Positions 61,626-64,000 of a DNA stretch of 64,000 bases are shown piece after piece. Both the position numbers and the translations under genes were made by a program. This DNA comes from Dipteris shenzhenensis. Lineage: Eukaryota > Polypodiophyta > Polypodiopsida > Gleicheniales. The stretch lies in the NCBI GenBank assembly GCA_047967505.1, contig CM106538.1; one strand, given 5' to 3'. The notes beneath the pieces are model-generated. The model searched no databases and was not told the origin of the DNA. It saw only the letters and a list, made by a program, of their open reading frames with translations. How positions within the stretch are numbered: the stretch's first letter is position 1; the number at the start of each line of letters is the position of its first letter.

Positions 61626-63390
61626 TGTTGCATAAACTCTTGGATAGACTGTTGTGAAAGAACGGCAACCTTGACAAGTGGACAAACATTGGTGGTCCCT
61701 CTATGGCACAAAGATAGCAATGAGATGCGCACTCCAACCATTGCAATAGCTCCCTTGCTTCCAACTCCCCTGGTACCTAATAATGTTGCTGCTTCCTCCT
61801 CATGGAAGGCCCGACTTTAGCCAAAACCACAGCGACTAAAGCAAGTCTGGAGAAAGAAGGACCACAAACTACCACCATAGCATTGTTAGAGGCTAAGACC
61901 CTATCTATCTTCTGGCAAGGGTGCCCTCTCCAAGGAGAGGAAAAGAATGTGGCATGCATGACCTAGGAATCAATGCAAATCCTGTTGGGTTCCAAAGACA
62001 TTGCTACATGTCCAAGGGTACTATGAGGGAAATGCATGACTATGGCTACCAAAGCCCCACACTTGTACCCCCACTGCAAGTACCCTTAATGCGATAATTG
62101 ACCCTGTGCCACCTTGTCCACAAAGATTGGCATGGTAGTCAAAGCAAGGATCACCCACCACTACATGGATTCGAAGGGCACTTGCCATAGCACCACAAAA
62201 ACCTGCTCCCCCCAAGAGGGAATAACCCCACAAGAAGCTACTGCAAGAATGGACCCAACCTCAATCTCAACTCCCCCTTGGTGCTTAAATCATTCTAATC
62301 TTCCCCAAGGAACTTCAAGAAGAGCACCCCAAAGCAAGATTCTACCCACTTTGAACCCAACAGTCCCATAAGAAACTGCCCCTATCATGGGGCTAGCATC
62401 ACGAGATCCTACTGTATTGAAGGGTCTTGAAAAGCTAGACTTGACATTACTACCCTAGAGCAACAAGGAGTGCCAACCAAAGTCCATCAAGATGCTAGAG
62501 GAGTTTGCAACAAGGCCTTTGCCCAAGGAAGCATCTCAATCAACCAACCCCTTTTCCTCTAGATTGGTGATGAGGTATGCCACCCTACTATTTTCTTGAA
62601 CAAATCGTTGCCCTTAGACACTCACTTGCATGAGTCATCAAATAGGTTCTAGGTGAGTCAATATGCTAGATGTGCAACCATAAGGTCCTTGCACAAGTCA
62701 AGTACATCAAGATGCTTCTACCTCCATCGCATGAAGTACATACTAGGTGAGTAGGTGAATAGGATAGGAACACATAACTCAAGTTAGGTTTTCAACCACA
62801 TGCCACCTTTGCCATCAAATGTTTTGTCATATGGTTAGATTATAGATGCACATTCACATGTATATTCTCCATCCAGTCCAGTTTTGAGCTAGGCACTCAG
62901 CTAATCCATGCATAGGTGTACCAGATAGGAAGGGCACAAGTAAGTGCCCCCACTTACTGGCCCGCTTGCACCAACCTCAGCCCACAAACATGGAAATGTT
63001 CTTTGTCAAAGTGCTCCAAAACTTTTATGATCACACGAGCACAAGATCCACAACCTCCAGCCATCCCCTAGCAAATGATATTCTGATGTGCCACTTTTTC
63101 ATAGGGGATTTGGGATAATTAACTTTCTAGGTTACCCTTTTGTTTTTAGCCTATAGCACCATGAGAGCATGTGGCTGTTCCTCTATTAGCTTCATTATAT
63201 ATATATATATATATTATTTTTATTTTTATTTTTTTGCAAAGAAAGGAACCTTCTATGAATGCTTGAAAGACTTCATACAAAACAACAGCCCTGAAGGTGT
63301 TGAGTATGAAAAAAAACAGGAAAAGGCTGAAAGAAAAACAGCCTGTTCCAGAGAAACCCAACTCACTACCTAGGGGATCTCTGGTACTGG
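61626..63390. other. Unassigned DNA after gypsy element 2
   Basis: Short frames only. A TA array lies at about 63197-63215 followed by T-rich DNA. Possibly 3' non-coding DNA of the element. Confidence 0.4.
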
Positions 63391-63399
63391 GGCTAATAG

Positions 63400-64000
63400 C
63401 CAAGTGGGGGGACTATACAACTAGTGAATCCCTCGTGGAGTGAAGATGTAGAAGACTCTTGCAGGCCAATGTTGAGAGTTGTGGTGCCATGAGCACATGT
63501 AGAGCAAAGGTATGAGTAAAAGGCAAGCTGCCACATGGCATGGAGGAGATATCCCACATGTGAGCAAGCATATGCATGTAAGTACCCTCACCTATAAAAG
63601 GGAGGTTCATTTGAAGTAATATCAATCAAGCACTTTGCACTATCTCAAGATTCTCTTTATGAGTCCAAGCTAATCTATCTTGGAACCTAATTGACTTGAG
63701 GTACATGTCATGAGCACTCTCTTCATCATGTTTGCACTTAGGTTGCATCCTCCTTAGATTAGTGTTGTATTAGATTTTTGATTGAGAGTTCTCTTCTACC
63801 TCAAGAAATTTCTGTCATGCATTAGAAATTTTCGTTAGTCTCATTTCCATCTACTCTTCTTTATTTCGTGTCAGAAAGAGAGAATAGAGTGCGAGAGAGT
63901 AATGCTTTATTGGCCCAAGCATTTCGAAGGTGCCTTAGTAGATTCCTGGCCTTCATCTTAGCTCTATCTATGCAATCACGCAACTCCTTGATGATTCCTG
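63400..64000 (+). promoter_or_regulatory. LTR-like promoter with TATA box
   Basis: 'cctataaaaggg' (TATAAA 63593-63598), preceded by 'gcatatgcatgtaag' and followed by an AT/CT-rich transcribed-looking leader. The position after pol sequence suggests the 3' LTR of gypsy element 2, running off the window. No second copy is available to confirm it. Confidence 0.4.

Larger units (their letters stand above)
56000..62400 (+). mobile_element. Degenerate Ty3/gypsy element 2, interrupted by an L1 fragment
   Basis: The order is gag (56060-57400), RT start (57590-57720), LINE insertion (about 57800-59035), rest of RT (59040-59560), RNase H (59560-60020), integrase (60130-61080), then a retropepsin-like segment (61290-61625). 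RT thumb and RNase H wording is close to element 1 but clearly diverged. All blocks are broken. The LTR-like promoter at 63.4-63.7 kb may be its 3' LTR. No 5' LTR recognised. Confidence 0.75.

Overview
This is plant nuclear DNA, and the host genes are a small minority of it. The grounds are copia elements primed by initiator tRNA-Met, Ty3/gypsy elements, L1-type LINEs with a zinc-knuckle (zf-RVT) C-terminus, and one split host gene whose introns (about 5.4 kb and 12.3 kb) are packed with retrotransposons. Introns of that size point to a large-genome vascular plant (conifer, cycad or fern are candidates). The sequence does not settle the species.

Layout: (1) 1-2276, anonymous repeat-like DNA. 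(2) about 2277-10200, a decayed plus-strand Ty3/gypsy element: reverse transcriptase, RNase H and integrase, then an extra coiled-coil-rich ORF, then an LTR-like promoter loaded with CATGC motifs. (3) 10.2-21.2 kb, no gene; a LINE reverse-transcriptase fossil (15.1-16.3 kb), several local tandem duplications, GA/CT microsatellites and two hairpin structures. (4) 21.2-44.7 kb, the host gene on the plus strand: a CpG-rich 5' region, then five coding exons (23467-23710, 29149-29354, 29593-29743, 30898-31257, 43574-44259) whose splice phases all agree and which encode about 548 residues of unrecognised function. Intron 1 holds a gag-only copia-like element whose LTR abuts exon 2. Intron 4 holds a complete, apparently young copia element (32105-38322; LTRs identical by eye, 5-bp target duplication, an uninterrupted 1369-residue Gag-Pol) and a second gag-only element (38957-41436).

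(5) 46.16-54.2 kb, the most intricate locus. A minus-strand LINE (A) was interrupted by an L1-type LINE (B), leaving a 15-16 bp target duplication. About 4.3 kb was then inverted between two copies of a 10-bp inverted repeat. This order of events explains why endonuclease, reverse transcriptase and zinc-knuckle pieces now lie on alternating strands. (6) 56.0-62.4 kb, a second decayed gypsy element (gag, part of RT, RNase H, integrase) interrupted by an L1 fragment, with a retropepsin-like segment lying after the integrase. (7) 62.4-64 kb, LTR-like DNA with a TATA box.

The genes do not form a pathway. The window shows one plant gene and several generations of nested retroelements. No tRNA, rRNA or CRISPR array was seen.
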